DNA from: Defluviitoga tunisiensis
GTDB taxonomy: Bacteria > Thermotogota > Thermotogae > Petrotogales > Petrotogaceae
Reading direction: 5' to 3'
Length of the DNA stretch: 64,000 bases
Assembly: GCF_000953715.1 (NCBI RefSeq)
Contig: NZ_LN824141.1
Span: 1,800,501-1,864,500 of the forward strand
The notes under the pieces are model-generated. The model did not search any database. It was not told the origin of the DNA and worked only from the letters and a program-made list of their open reading frames with translations. Positions within the stretch are counted from its first letter, which is position 1. Each line of letters starts with the position of its first letter. Shown one piece after another: positions 1-9,220 of the stretch. Made by a program: the position numbers and the translations under genes.

Positions 1-756
1 TTTTCATTAACAAATCCTGCACTATGAATTTATTTTATATAATCATACCAATTACTTAAATTTAAAATTTCTTTTTGACCCTCTTTAAATATTGTAAATT
101 TTTTTCTTTGAGACTTTCAGAAATAAACTTATTTTCAAAATCCCTACCTTTTAAAATAAGAAAGGAATATTTTAACCTTCCTAGTTTGAAAGAATAACCT
201 ATTATGAAACAGATTAAATCAGTGAGAAAGCCACTCAGAAGATTTTTGAATAGTGAAATGAGTCTTCACTTTTCTGCACTTAGTTTGAAAGTTATTTTAG
301 TTTTTATATTTTTTGTTTGTTGTGTGTTAATTTTCTCATTATTTATTACGGAAAATAAGGATGTAAGCTATGCTGGACATCTATAACAAGATATCTTAAA
401 TACCTTTGATGGTTATGAAATCCTTTACTTTTATATCCTCAAGCTTCATATATTTTCTACAGAATCATCAAACCAGTTATTAGAAACTTGTACATTGAAT
501 CTATAAGACCTCTAATATTTGCGATTGATCAGACAAAAAATCTTTGTAAATCAGGAAATGCAATGTTTCTAGTTCAATGTCATTTAGTAGGTTCACTAAC
601 CAATATGTTTTTGGATTAGAAACCACAGCTTTACCTATATAATCAACTTTCTGTAAATAATAAGATTTTTAACTAAATATTAATTTTACAAACTACAGCT
701 TAAATCGCTTATGGATTACCACTCATCCCTAAGATTGGAGATAACTTATTTCGTCT
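1..756. other. Non-coding or decayed region downstream of the defence island
   Basis: No convincing gene. A 60-codon plus-strand frame at 204-386 encodes one hydrophobic stretch but has no ribosome binding site. On the minus strand, about 512-680 is open for roughly 55 codons and ends in TAG (it reads LNDIELETLHFLIYKDF near its middle), but it has no good start and I do not recognise it. It may be a gene remnant. I saw no partial copy of the tRNA at 12.6 kb here, which an integrated island might have left behind. Confidence 0.4.
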
Positions 757-3700
757 TTAAGTACTTCCTTCCTCAATAATTTTTACCCAATCATGAGATT
801 TTATTTTTTTGATCAATCCATCAATTTTTTCGTCTTTGCTTATTTTTTCATAAGTTTCGATTATTGCTTTGAGATTCTCTTTTTCTAAATTTTGTAGTTC
901 TATTTTTTCGTCTGTAGTTAGCTGTTCTTCGAATTGATTTTTCCAATAAAGTTCAGACCATCTGTCATAATTTATAGGCTTTAAATATTTATAAACTTCA
1001 TTAAGTAGTCGTTCTTTTGGTTGAGGATATAATCCTTCTTCTGCAAATTTTTCTTTGAAATATAGTTCATAAACAAGAGAGTCAGCAATTTGCCTATCAA
1101 AAAAATTTATTATATTCTTAAATTCTGTCCTTCTTTCTTCTATTGCATTTAGAAAAAGAAGATAATCAACGATGGCTTCATAGATTTTAGGATTTTTTGA
1201 AAAACGTACTGGCACTTTTTCTATATATTGTTTTGTATGTCTGAATCCACTAGATAAGAATTGTGATATAGAAGAAAAAGTAAATTCAATTAATCTTGAG
1301 TTTAGAATCAAGACTAAAGATTTTGACATATTGCTCATCAAATAAGCACTATTTAACAAATAAAATACCCCCAAACTATCCCAATAATACAAAGATTCTA
1401 CAGAAATCTCTTGCCAAACAACTTTGGGTTTTTCAAATTCAGGATAATAATCACAAGCCCTTAATTCCCACCAATAATCTCCTTGATCATCTCTTTTTAA
1501 CAAACCTTTTCCACTAGTTTTTAAATTTTTAAATTTACTTAAATGCGAATATATAGATGGATAATTATTTTTAAAAATTTCTTCCGCTTCATCTATAGGC
1601 AGCATTTGCCCATTTGATAGCTTTTTTGTCAAACCTTTAGGTATCGCAATAATCCATTTTTTATCCCACTCTAAATAATATCTTCCAATATTAGCCCCCC
1701 TAAGTACTGGCTTTATCAACTCAGAGCTCTTTGAATCTTCCTCTATCAAGTTTTTCTTTATTTCATCATTTATAATAAATGCATCATTAAACCCGGTTGT
1801 AATTCCACGATAAATTAATATCTCTAAACTCTTTAAAGGTTTTCCTACTTTTTCTACCCATTTTTCAATTTCTTCAGCATCTTTATTAACAAAATTCCAG
1901 ATATTATCTTTCAGGTTATCTTGTTTAACGTAATATCCTCCTTTTTCTATCTCATCTATACTTAAAGCATGATTATAAAAAATAAGATTTTCTTTATTTG
2001 GTTTGGCTTTTCTAATGATATAGACTAACGTATCAACATTGGCACCCATAAAAACTTTAACTCCATTAAAGTCTATGATTTTTTTAATTTCACAATTTTC
2101 TTTCAAAAATTTTCTTATCTTTTCCCCATATTTTGTTCTAAGCCATTTATTAGTAATAATAAAAGAATGATAACCATCTTTTCTTACTAATTGGAGGCTT
2201 CTTAAAACAAAAAATAATGAAATATCAAAAGTATTATCAAAAGGAACAAATATTTTTGACAATATATACTTATAATCTACGCCTTTAGTAATATTATTTA
2301 TCTCTTCCTGTCTTATATACGGAGGATTACCTATTACGACATCAAACCCTGCTTTTTTTAAAAAAACCTCTGGAAATTCAAATATCCAATGAAAAGTTTT
2401 TATCTCTTTTAATTTTTGTGGTGTTACCTTATATTCTTTAGCAAATATTTCATCAAGTTTTTGATTAAACAAATTAGTTATTTCTCTTAATAGATTATTT
2501 AAAGGGATTGCATACTCTGAGTTTAAAGAAACTATAAGTATGGTGGTTAATTTTTCTTTTACTTTAAGAACATTTTTAAAATCTTCTAAATTAATTTTAT
2601 CTTTTGATAATATTTTATTCAAATTCTTAATTTCTTGTATTAGATTTCCATTAATAGACAAGAATTTAGTAGTTTTTTCTAAATAATCTTGCAAATCTGA
2701 CATCAATTCAATTTCTTCAGAAATATATTTTCTCTGGCTTTCTTGCAAATTAATATCAAATAATACAAGCTGTGGGTTACCTTTTTTTTTCTCTTCTTTA
2801 TTAAAATCTACATAACCAATGAGTGAATTTCCTTCTCGTAAATTAAAATGAACATTAGGAAATCGAATAAAAATTCCATTCTCTTTTTCTATCCTAAAAT
2901 GTTTTGCAAGAGTTAAAAACATTCTTGCTTTTGCAACTTTAATTGCAGTTGGATTTATATCAACACCATAAATATTTTTTGAAAGAATTATGAAAAATTT
3001 AACTAAAAGTTTAAATTTATCCTCTCCTTGAATTTCTAACAAGTTTATAGTTATTATTTTGCCTTTTTCGTCTGTAGATACAATGTTAAGTCCTTTCTTA
3101 ATATTAAGATCTTTCGCTTTATTCCATATCTTTTCGTATATATTAACCAATACGTTTATCGCACTTTCAAGAAAGTGTCCTGAACCAACCGCAGGATCAA
3201 GTATTTTTATTTCTTTTAGATGTTCAAACAATTCCACTAAAACTTCTTCATCTCCAGAATCTACAATATCGTCTATCGATTTATAATTTGTATTAAATTT
3301 TTCTTTCATTTGATCGACAAGAAATTGTTCGATAGAGTTTTTACATATATAAGAAGTTATTTCCTCAGGGGTATAATAAGCACCTTGTTTTTTTCTTTCC
3401 TCACCAGTAATTAGCTTTTCATATATTGCACCAAGAACAAATTCATCAATATTTCCTTCTGTCCAATCTCTACTTTCAAAAAGATTTAATAGAGGAATAT
3501 CAAAACTAATTTTTTTAGGGTCTTGACTTATTAGTTTATCTGTCAGTTCATTTTTATAAAAGCATTCGTCTGGAATAGATACTGCTTCGCTATATTCTTC
3601 TCCATTTAAAAAAGCAGCAGGTCCGATAACAACTATTTTCCCAATATTCTGGTCTTCAATATATTGTTTGCTTTCTTCGTTACTCATTTTGTCAAAGAGA

Positions 3701-4344
3701 TAATTGAGAAAATCATAATAATTTTTAAATTCGTTAAAAAGTTTTTTTTGAGTCAGTTCGTTAAATTTAGTGATAAAATATTTTGCATCCTTGTTGAAAA
3801 AACCTCTTTCCTGTAAATACCAAAGTGTGAGCATTTGCATCATGAAGTTATCGACAAATTCTTTTCTCTTTTCTTCTTCTGATATTCCCAAAACATTTTT
3901 GAGCAAAAATTCTCTAGAATTTTTGTATAGTATATAAAACTCTTCTATCACATCAGTCCTATCGAACAGATCATTAAAACTATCTTCACTAGGTTCTTTT
4001 ATTGAATTTTTAAGCTTCTTTAAAAACAAGTTATTAATTTTGTTAATTGTTTTAAGAATGTATTTGTTTTTTCTGAAATCCTTTATAAGTAGTAGCTCTT
4101 CATAAATTATGATTCCTATTCGGGGAGTATATCCACCAGCAGACGTTTTATACTGAGTTTTAAAGTAAGCAAACTTGCTTTTGTTTTTCACTTCAGCAAA
4201 TAAAAATCCTTCAAATAAGGCAATGTGCTCATCACAATACTCTGGTACCACGTATAGAGCATAAGTTTTACCATCTATGAGTATTTCTTTCGTTTGGTAT
4301 TTATCGAGTTCTTTTTGTATAGTTTCTTTTAATTTAGATTTCAT
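757..4344 (-). CDS. Eco57I-like adenine-specific DNA methyltransferase with C-terminal target recognition region
   Basis: The 1195-residue protein has the class I methyltransferase motif DPAVGSGHF near residue 385 (S-adenosylmethionine binding), GVDINPTAIKVAKARMFLT after it, and the catalytic NPPYIRQEE near residue 672, typical of N6-adenine methylation in the Eco57I/BREX PglX-like group. The long C-terminal part resembles TaqI-like target recognition regions (inference). About 350 residues lie before motif I, but I see no clear nuclease motif there. It is the second gene of an operon and overlaps the end of the PLD-helicase gene by 11 bases. The likely role is to modify host DNA so that the partner helicase-nuclease attacks only foreign DNA. 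It could instead be a stand-alone type IIG-like enzyme, but the overlap argues for a paired system. Confidence 0.85.
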   Translation of the reverse strand: MKSKLKETIQKELDKYQTKEILIDGKTYALYVVPEYCDEHIALFEGFLFAEVKNKSKFAYFKTQYKTSAGGYTPRIGIIIYEELLLIKDFRKNKYILKTINKINNLFLKKLKNSIKEPSEDSFNDLFDRTDVIEEFYILYKNSREFLLKNVLGISEEEKRKEFVDNFMMQMLTLWYLQERGFFNKDAKYFITKFNELTQKKLFNEFKNYYDFLNYLFDKMSNEESKQYIEDQNIGKIVVIGPAAFLNGEEYSEAVSIPDECFYKNELTDKLISQDPKKISFDIPLLNLFESRDWTEGNIDEFVLGAIYEKLITGEERKKQGAYYTPEEITSYICKNSIEQFLVDQMKEKFNTNYKSIDDIVDSGDEEVLVELFEHLKEIKILDPAVGSGHFLESAINVLVNIYEKIWNKAKDLNIKKGLNIVSTDEKGKIITINLLEIQGEDKFKLLVKFFIILSKNIYGVDINPTAIKVAKARMFLTLAKHFRIEKENGIFIRFPNVHFNLREGNSLIGYVDFNKEEKKKGNPQLVLFDINLQESQRKYISEEIELMSDLQDYLEKTTKFLSINGNLIQEIKNLNKILSKDKINLEDFKNVLKVKEKLTTILIVSLNSEYAIPLNNLLREITNLFNQKLDEIFAKEYKVTPQKLKEIKTFHWIFEFPEVFLKKAGFDVVIGNPPYIRQEEINNITKGVDYKYILSKIFVPFDNTFDISLFFVLRSLQLVRKDGYHSFIITNKWLRTKYGEKIRKFLKENCEIKKIIDFNGVKVFMGANVDTLVYIIRKAKPNKENLIFYNHALSIDEIEKGGYYVKQDNLKDNIWNFVNKDAEEIEKWVEKVGKPLKSLEILIYRGITTGFNDAFIINDEIKKNLIEEDSKSSELIKPVLRGANIGRYYLEWDKKWIIAIPKGLTKKLSNGQMLPIDEAEEIFKNNYPSIYSHLSKFKNLKTSGKGLLKRDDQGDYWWELRACDYYPEFEKPKVVWQEISVESLYYWDSLGVFYLLNSAYLMSNMSKSLVLILNSRLIEFTFSSISQFLSSGFRHTKQYIEKVPVRFSKNPKIYEAIVDYLLFLNAIEERRTEFKNIINFFDRQIADSLVYELYFKEKFAEEGLYPQPKERLLNEVYKYLKPINYDRWSELYWKNQFEEQLTTDEKIELQNLEKENLKAIIETYEKISKDEKIDGLIKKIKSHDWVKIIEEGST

Positions 4345-7300
4345 AAAACCACCCCAAATGATTTACTGTGATTTTTAATGATTCAACTTCTGTTAATCCT
4401 TGGTTCTTGAAAAAACTGTAAAGATTTTCTACGGTACTTTTATAATCTTTTATAATTATTGTATCTTTATTCACTTCAATAAACTCATTTTCAGCAAGAA
4501 TTTTTTTGATTTCTTTTGTATATAAATAATAAGGAATATTTTTAAGAGTATTCATAACCACATAAAACTCACTTTCAATGTCTTTTGCCTTTTCCCTTTC
4601 AACGAGTAAAGCATTAAATAAATTGTTAAGAAAACCTTTTTGTTCTTGGTTAGAACTTTTATTCAATATTTCTGTGATCTTTTCTGTTTCTTCTTTCATA
4701 GATTTTAAATTTTCTATTGCTTTGTCAATTTTTTGTGATTGAACTTTTCTGTGCGTTAACAAATTGATGAATTCAAGAGGCGTTTTATATTCTATTTTCC
4801 CATTTTCTGATATACACATAACTTTTTTCATTATTTTATATTTTCCTCGATAAAACTCGTATATACTCACAACTTTATTATTTCCTTCTATATAGGAATA
4901 ATAAGGGCCATCATTCATTTTCGAAACTTCAATGAAGTCTTGTTCTTTATAGGCAAAGTCATATTGTATAAGATTTAATAGTTTATATTCGTCAATTTGT
5001 TCTTTTGGCATACCTTCTGGAATAAATTCTTTGAAGTCCTGAGATATACCATATTCTTCAAGTTCGGATACTGTTTTACTAGAAATATCTTTTATACGCT
5101 CGCCAAATGTTTCTATACTTATTTCTTCATCAGGAGATAATATTTTTACATCTTTTCCCACAACCAATGTAATATCTTGAATTTTTTGTTTAAGTTTTTG
5201 AAGAACACCAACAATTACCTCTATTTCATCAGAAGGAACATAATTAATAACATCAATATCTTTCTCGTTACCTATTCTATTCACTCTACCTACTCTCTGA
5301 ACAATAGTCATTGGATTCCAAGGTAAGTCATAGTTTACAACCGCATTAGCATCCTGAAGATTTACACCTTCACTTAAAGCATCGGTGGAAATAAGAATTT
5401 CAATCTCACCGTATTTTTTAACTTCTTCCCATCCATCATTAGCTCGAGGGGAAAATCTCTTCATATAATTAATTTTTGTAGCAATATCAGTATCTCCAGT
5501 TACAAGAGCCACTTTAATTTTGTCTTTATCCTTTAGCCACGAATGAAGGTCTAATTCTTGCTCTATCCAGTCTATTAAATTGGTATAAATATAATAAGCA
5601 GTATCTTTGTATTGTGTAAAAATTAAGATTTTCTTTCGATTTAACGAAGGTATATTCTCTAACTCTAGAGATTTAAAGAAAGGATTAGCAATCATTTGTT
5701 TTAGAGATTCTAATTTAGGTTCATTTTTATATGAATAAATAGGTATTTTTGTTATATCTTCGCTTTCTTTCGGAACGTATCCCACAGTCTTATATTGACC
5801 TTTGGTGTTTAATTCCTTTAATTTATCCAGCTCGTTGAAGATGCAATCCATTAACTTTAGATCGTTCCATAAATTTCGTAAAACCTTTCCTAATCCAAGC
5901 TGTAATAATTCTATTTCTGAATATTGTTTCCCAGGAATTTCCTCTTCTTTAGCATATTCTAAAAGCAATTTTTCCACTCTATCAAACCATGTTTCTTCTC
6001 TTTCTTCTTCTATGCTATATTCTTCTTCGATTTCGTCTAGTTCTTTATCAATCCTTGCTTTTTCAACGGCCTTTTTGATCAAGTTTACCAATTCTTTTTT
6101 AGTAGAGAAAATCTCTTTAGAATTAAAACATTCATAGATTATCTTTTCTTTTTCGTAGAGCCTTCTAAGTGTGGTTTCAAAAGAATATATTCCACTTTCC
6201 AATCTTTTTCCCAGTATAAGTTTAAATAAATCAGCAACCTCTATTAACCTTTTTATAGATTCTTCTCCTTCTACGGCCTCTTCTTCAAAAACAACAAATC
6301 TTGTCCCATATAGTTTTGTGTGTTCGAACAATATTTTATCTAAATTGTTACTTACAGTCTCGATGAAAGTTTTATATTCTTTTGTATAAAATGAATAATA
6401 ATTTAGAGTGTATGGTTTGGGATCATGAAATGTAATATTTTTATCATCAATTTTAAGGTCTTGAAGTTGTTCCGTGATATATTTTCTTGTTCTTAGTATC
6501 ATGATCTCATCAAGAACATTTTGTTTAATTTCTGTAGCTATTTTTTTCAATTCCTTTTTAATATCATCGCCGTTTTCTTTTTGCAGCCTTCTTTTTAGGT
6601 TTTTGTATTCTTTCATTAAGTTATTTATTGGTATTCCTTTTACATAAAAAGGTGTAAAAGCGTCATCTGTAAATATTCGAATCAAATTATATATGTCATT
6701 TATAGAGTTATTTAGAGGCGTTGCTGTGAGAAGCAAAAATTTATTAGCAAAGCCATCTTCTTTTTTTTGTAGTTTTCTGGCGTTTTTCCATCTGTTTGTG
6801 CTACTATTTCTATACTTGTGTGCTTCATCAATTACATAAAAATCATATTCTTTTGCAATCTTTTTTAATTCTTCTTCTGTCAAATTTTGGAATATTCCTA
6901 AAGATAAAAAAGCCAAATTTCCTAAATGTTTTTGTTCTTGAGGATTATGTATTGAGTAAACTTTGAAATTATGTTCTTCTTTTTTTACTTCAGTAATTTT
7001 GTCTGTCAAGAAATAGGACGATTTAATAAGTAACTCTTCCCATTGACTAATTATAGAAGGCGGCAAAATTAACATTATTGAAGAGGTTTTACCTTTAGGT
7101 ACCCAATTTGGGTGTCTCCCTTCTAGCAATTCTTCAATAATTGCTGCAGCGATGAAACTTTTCCCCAGTCCTACTGAATCAGCAAGGATAACTCCGTTAT
7201 AAAAATTTATTTTTTCAATAGCATTTACCACACCTACCAATTGAAATTCCATAAGAACATCTTTCTTATATAAGTTTAAAACTCTTCCATCAAACCATTT

Positions 7301-7999
7301 ATATACAAGATATTTGAATAATGTTTGAGGGTCTACCATCTTTCCAATTTTTGGATAAGGGCTGTTTGGTAATACTCCTGATAAATCAATAACTTTAAGT
7401 AAGTCTTCTCTAAATTCAATCGATTCCTCCCAAAGGGAATCAAACCAATTGTTAAGATAATTAACTTCATCTCGTGAAGTTAACAATACATTTAATTCTT
7501 TATTCCTAGTAATTCCTACAGAAGTAAAATTAGAAGAACCAACTGCAGCCAAACCTGATGAACCATAAGGTTCTTTTGGATTTGTAAGAAATAAATACAA
7601 TTTTGCATGCAATCTTGATTTGTCATAAAGTTTTACTTTTATTATGTTATTAGACACAAAATCCCTTAATGTCTTCAATTGAGACACTTCTTCATCACTA
7701 AGCTGCTCGCTCTGCAAATCTTCTATCATCCTTTGTTTGAAAATTTCACGTAAGTTATATCCCTCTACTAGTTCTTCTTTTGTAGGGTAAGTTGTTTCAT
7801 TTCCCATTACAATTTTTAGAAAAGGCCTATTTTCATAATCCTTTGGAAAGTCGTCCTTCACTAAATTAAATCCACTTAAGAAAAAATATCCAATGGCAAA
7901 TTTAGCTTCTTTAGACTTTTTTAGCTGATCTTTTATAACTCTAACTAGCTCTCTCCCTTGACTATTATCTATTATATTAGGAGCAATTTCTCTGTTCAT
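4334..7999 (-). CDS. SNF2-family helicase with N-terminal phospholipase D-like domain (restriction/defence)
   Basis: The 1221-residue protein starts with a PLD-like domain (HAKLYLF near residue 133, GSSNFT near 158), a fold used as a nuclease in several defence proteins. A full superfamily 2 helicase follows: Walker A DSVGLGKSF near residue 275, the Walker B box DEAHKY near 391, motif III LLTATPLNNS, and motifs V-VI (STDALSEGVNLQDA and QRVGRVNRIG, near 908). The ATG has a ribosome binding site (aaggatata) and a promoter about 60 bases upstream. The Eco57I-like methyltransferase gene overlaps its end. I infer that it is the DNA translocase and nuclease of a two-gene restriction-like system. 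The helicase-methylase pair recalls DrmD-DrmMI of type 1 DISARM, but DrmA, DrmB and DrmC are absent. Only one PLD motif copy is obvious, so catalysis may need a dimer. Confidence 0.85.
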   Translation of the reverse strand: MNREIAPNIIDNSQGRELVRVIKDQLKKSKEAKFAIGYFFLSGFNLVKDDFPKDYENRPFLKIVMGNETTYPTKEELVEGYNLREIFKQRMIEDLQSEQLSDEEVSQLKTLRDFVSNNIIKVKLYDKSRLHAKLYLFLTNPKEPYGSSGLAAVGSSNFTSVGITRNKELNVLLTSRDEVNYLNNWFDSLWEESIEFREDLLKVIDLSGVLPNSPYPKIGKMVDPQTLFKYLVYKWFDGRVLNLYKKDVLMEFQLVGVVNAIEKINFYNGVILADSVGLGKSFIAAAIIEELLEGRHPNWVPKGKTSSIMLILPPSIISQWEELLIKSSYFLTDKITEVKKEEHNFKVYSIHNPQEQKHLGNLAFLSLGIFQNLTEEELKKIAKEYDFYVIDEAHKYRNSSTNRWKNARKLQKKEDGFANKFLLLTATPLNNSINDIYNLIRIFTDDAFTPFYVKGIPINNLMKEYKNLKRRLQKENGDDIKKELKKIATEIKQNVLDEIMILRTRKYITEQLQDLKIDDKNITFHDPKPYTLNYYSFYTKEYKTFIETVSNNLDKILFEHTKLYGTRFVVFEEEAVEGEESIKRLIEVADLFKLILGKRLESGIYSFETTLRRLYEKEKIIYECFNSKEIFSTKKELVNLIKKAVEKARIDKELDEIEEEYSIEEEREETWFDRVEKLLLEYAKEEEIPGKQYSEIELLQLGLGKVLRNLWNDLKLMDCIFNELDKLKELNTKGQYKTVGYVPKESEDITKIPIYSYKNEPKLESLKQMIANPFFKSLELENIPSLNRKKILIFTQYKDTAYYIYTNLIDWIEQELDLHSWLKDKDKIKVALVTGDTDIATKINYMKRFSPRANDGWEEVKKYGEIEILISTDALSEGVNLQDANAVVNYDLPWNPMTIVQRVGRVNRIGNEKDIDVINYVPSDEIEVIVGVLQKLKQKIQDITLVVGKDVKILSPDEEISIETFGERIKDISSKTVSELEEYGISQDFKEFIPEGMPKEQIDEYKLLNLIQYDFAYKEQDFIEVSKMNDGPYYSYIEGNNKVVSIYEFYRGKYKIMKKVMCISENGKIEYKTPLEFINLLTHRKVQSQKIDKAIENLKSMKEETEKITEILNKSSNQEQKGFLNNLFNALLVEREKAKDIESEFYVVMNTLKNIPYYLYTKEIKKILAENEFIEVNKDTIIIKDYKSTVENLYSFFKNQGLTEVESLKITVNHLGWFYEI

Positions 8000-8059
8000 A
8001 TTTCTATATCCTTTCTTAAGTATTAGTTAATAGACTTAACAAAAGTTGTCATCTTTATT

Positions 8060-8088
8060 ATTATACACTTTTTTATCATTATAACCAA
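8060..8088 (-). promoter_or_regulatory. Promoter of the PLD-helicase/methyltransferase operon
   Basis: On the minus strand TTGGTT (8088-8083) is followed by a 17-base gap and a perfect TATAAT (8065-8060). This lies about 60 bases ahead of the helicase ATG, in the gap between mcrC and the helicase gene. It would make the two-gene operon independent of the mcrBC operon. Assigned by match to the sigma-70/SigA consensus only. Confidence 0.55.
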
Positions 8089-8185
8089 TCCATTTCTTGC
8101 TCCTCCAATAACATTTCAAACAAACTTATAAACTTAATATTTAAAACAGTTATGATTTCTCAACGTTATATGTTCGCAAGATTTT

Positions 8186-9220
8186 CTAAAGTTTTAATTC
8201 CTCGACTATTTCATTTAATTGTTTTTCTATATCGGAGAAATCTGTATTTAAATCTAAAGTCTTGACGCTTATTCGATTACCTCCAATGATGTAATCTTTA
8301 TTTAAATCAATACTTTCATCAGTTTTGGCATACAATAATAGGGCACTTACGTTTCCTGAATTTGTTTTATCTACATTTTTTACGTAAGTGAAAATTTGAT
8401 ACATATTATGTGAATGAATTGTCTTGGTATTGTATAACCTATTTATTTGCATAGTTTTAGAATAGTATTTTGTATCAATAATTAAAATTTTATTTTTACT
8501 TGTAAGTGTGATATCAGTTTTCATCTGAGGTAAAAATTCTGTGTCACCATTATCTGTGTGCCACTTGATAATGGTGGAACTGGGATAAAGTTCTGGATAA
8601 TGTTTACGGTAATAATTGAGTACAAATTTCTCAAAAAGTCTGCTCATGCGCTGATCGTCTAAATATTTTGCCAACTTTTTGGTTCCTTTTTCTTCTGTCA
8701 TCAGTAATCCATTGATAATTAAATAACAGATGTTCAGTAGCATTTCGTATGTTGCATTGTTTCTGTGATAAGTTAAACGTGACCACTGTATTTTGTAAGG
8801 ATCTATTTCATCTATTCTGTTAAAGTAAGGAATCAGTATTTTTAAAGATTGCTTTTGTTTTGTTTCAACATCAGGATTTCGAATCAACAAGTTCATGGTT
8901 GTTTTTAAAATCTGATTCAGATAAGTGTTTTCTGTAAACTCATCATAGACACAAACCATTTTTGAGCGTAACATTGTTTGCTGTTTAATAGAAGAAGAGA
9001 CATCAATTTTTCCTCTTAGAAAACTTGTCTCTTCATTTCTAATTTCATAATCCTTTATAATGCCTTTTTTAACTTGTTCAGCAACCCCTAAAGCCAAAAT
9101 CGCAGCAAATAAATCTGCCGTATTTTCAAACTTTTCATCTTTAAGTTTTTCATATGATTCTTTTTTCAAGACTTCAAAAGCATAACACAACATGTAGTAA
9201 ATATTTTGAATCTTAATCAT
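8186..9220 (-). CDS. mcrC: McrC-like restriction endonuclease subunit
   Basis: The 344-residue protein has the McrC layout: an N-terminal region that contacts the McrB ring, then a PD-(D/E)XK nuclease core. LFEKFVLNYYRKH supplies the early helix, MKTDITL (near residue 235) the acidic metal ligand, and IIDTKYY (near 250) the D-x-K pair. It should be the DNA-cutting subunit of a GTP-driven, modification-dependent complex with McrB. Its ATG overlaps the McrB stop codon (TAATG), so the two are translationally coupled. No mutation of the catalytic residues is visible. The target, methylated or otherwise modified DNA, is known for the family but cannot be read from this sequence. Confidence 0.9.
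   Translation of the reverse strand: MIKIQNIYYMLCYAFEVLKKESYEKLKDEKFENTADLFAAILALGVAEQVKKGIIKDYEIRNEETSFLRGKIDVSSSIKQQTMLRSKMVCVYDEFTENTYLNQILKTTMNLLIRNPDVETKQKQSLKILIPYFNRIDEIDPYKIQWSRLTYHRNNATYEMLLNICYLIINGLLMTEEKGTKKLAKYLDDQRMSRLFEKFVLNYYRKHYPELYPSSTIIKWHTDNGDTEFLPQMKTDITLTSKNKILIIDTKYYSKTMQINRLYNTKTIHSHNMYQIFTYVKNVDKTNSGNVSALLLYAKTDESIDLNKDYIIGGNRISVKTLDLNTDFSDIEKQLNEIVEELKL

Noticed and set aside
204-386. 60-codon plus-strand frame with one hydrophobic helix
   Set aside because: No ribosome binding site, low-complexity AT-rich sequence and no neighbours to support it.
5802-6137. Serine-rich 111-codon frame opposite the helicase gene
   Set aside because: Antisense shadow of glutamate/lysine-rich coding sequence; no start signals.
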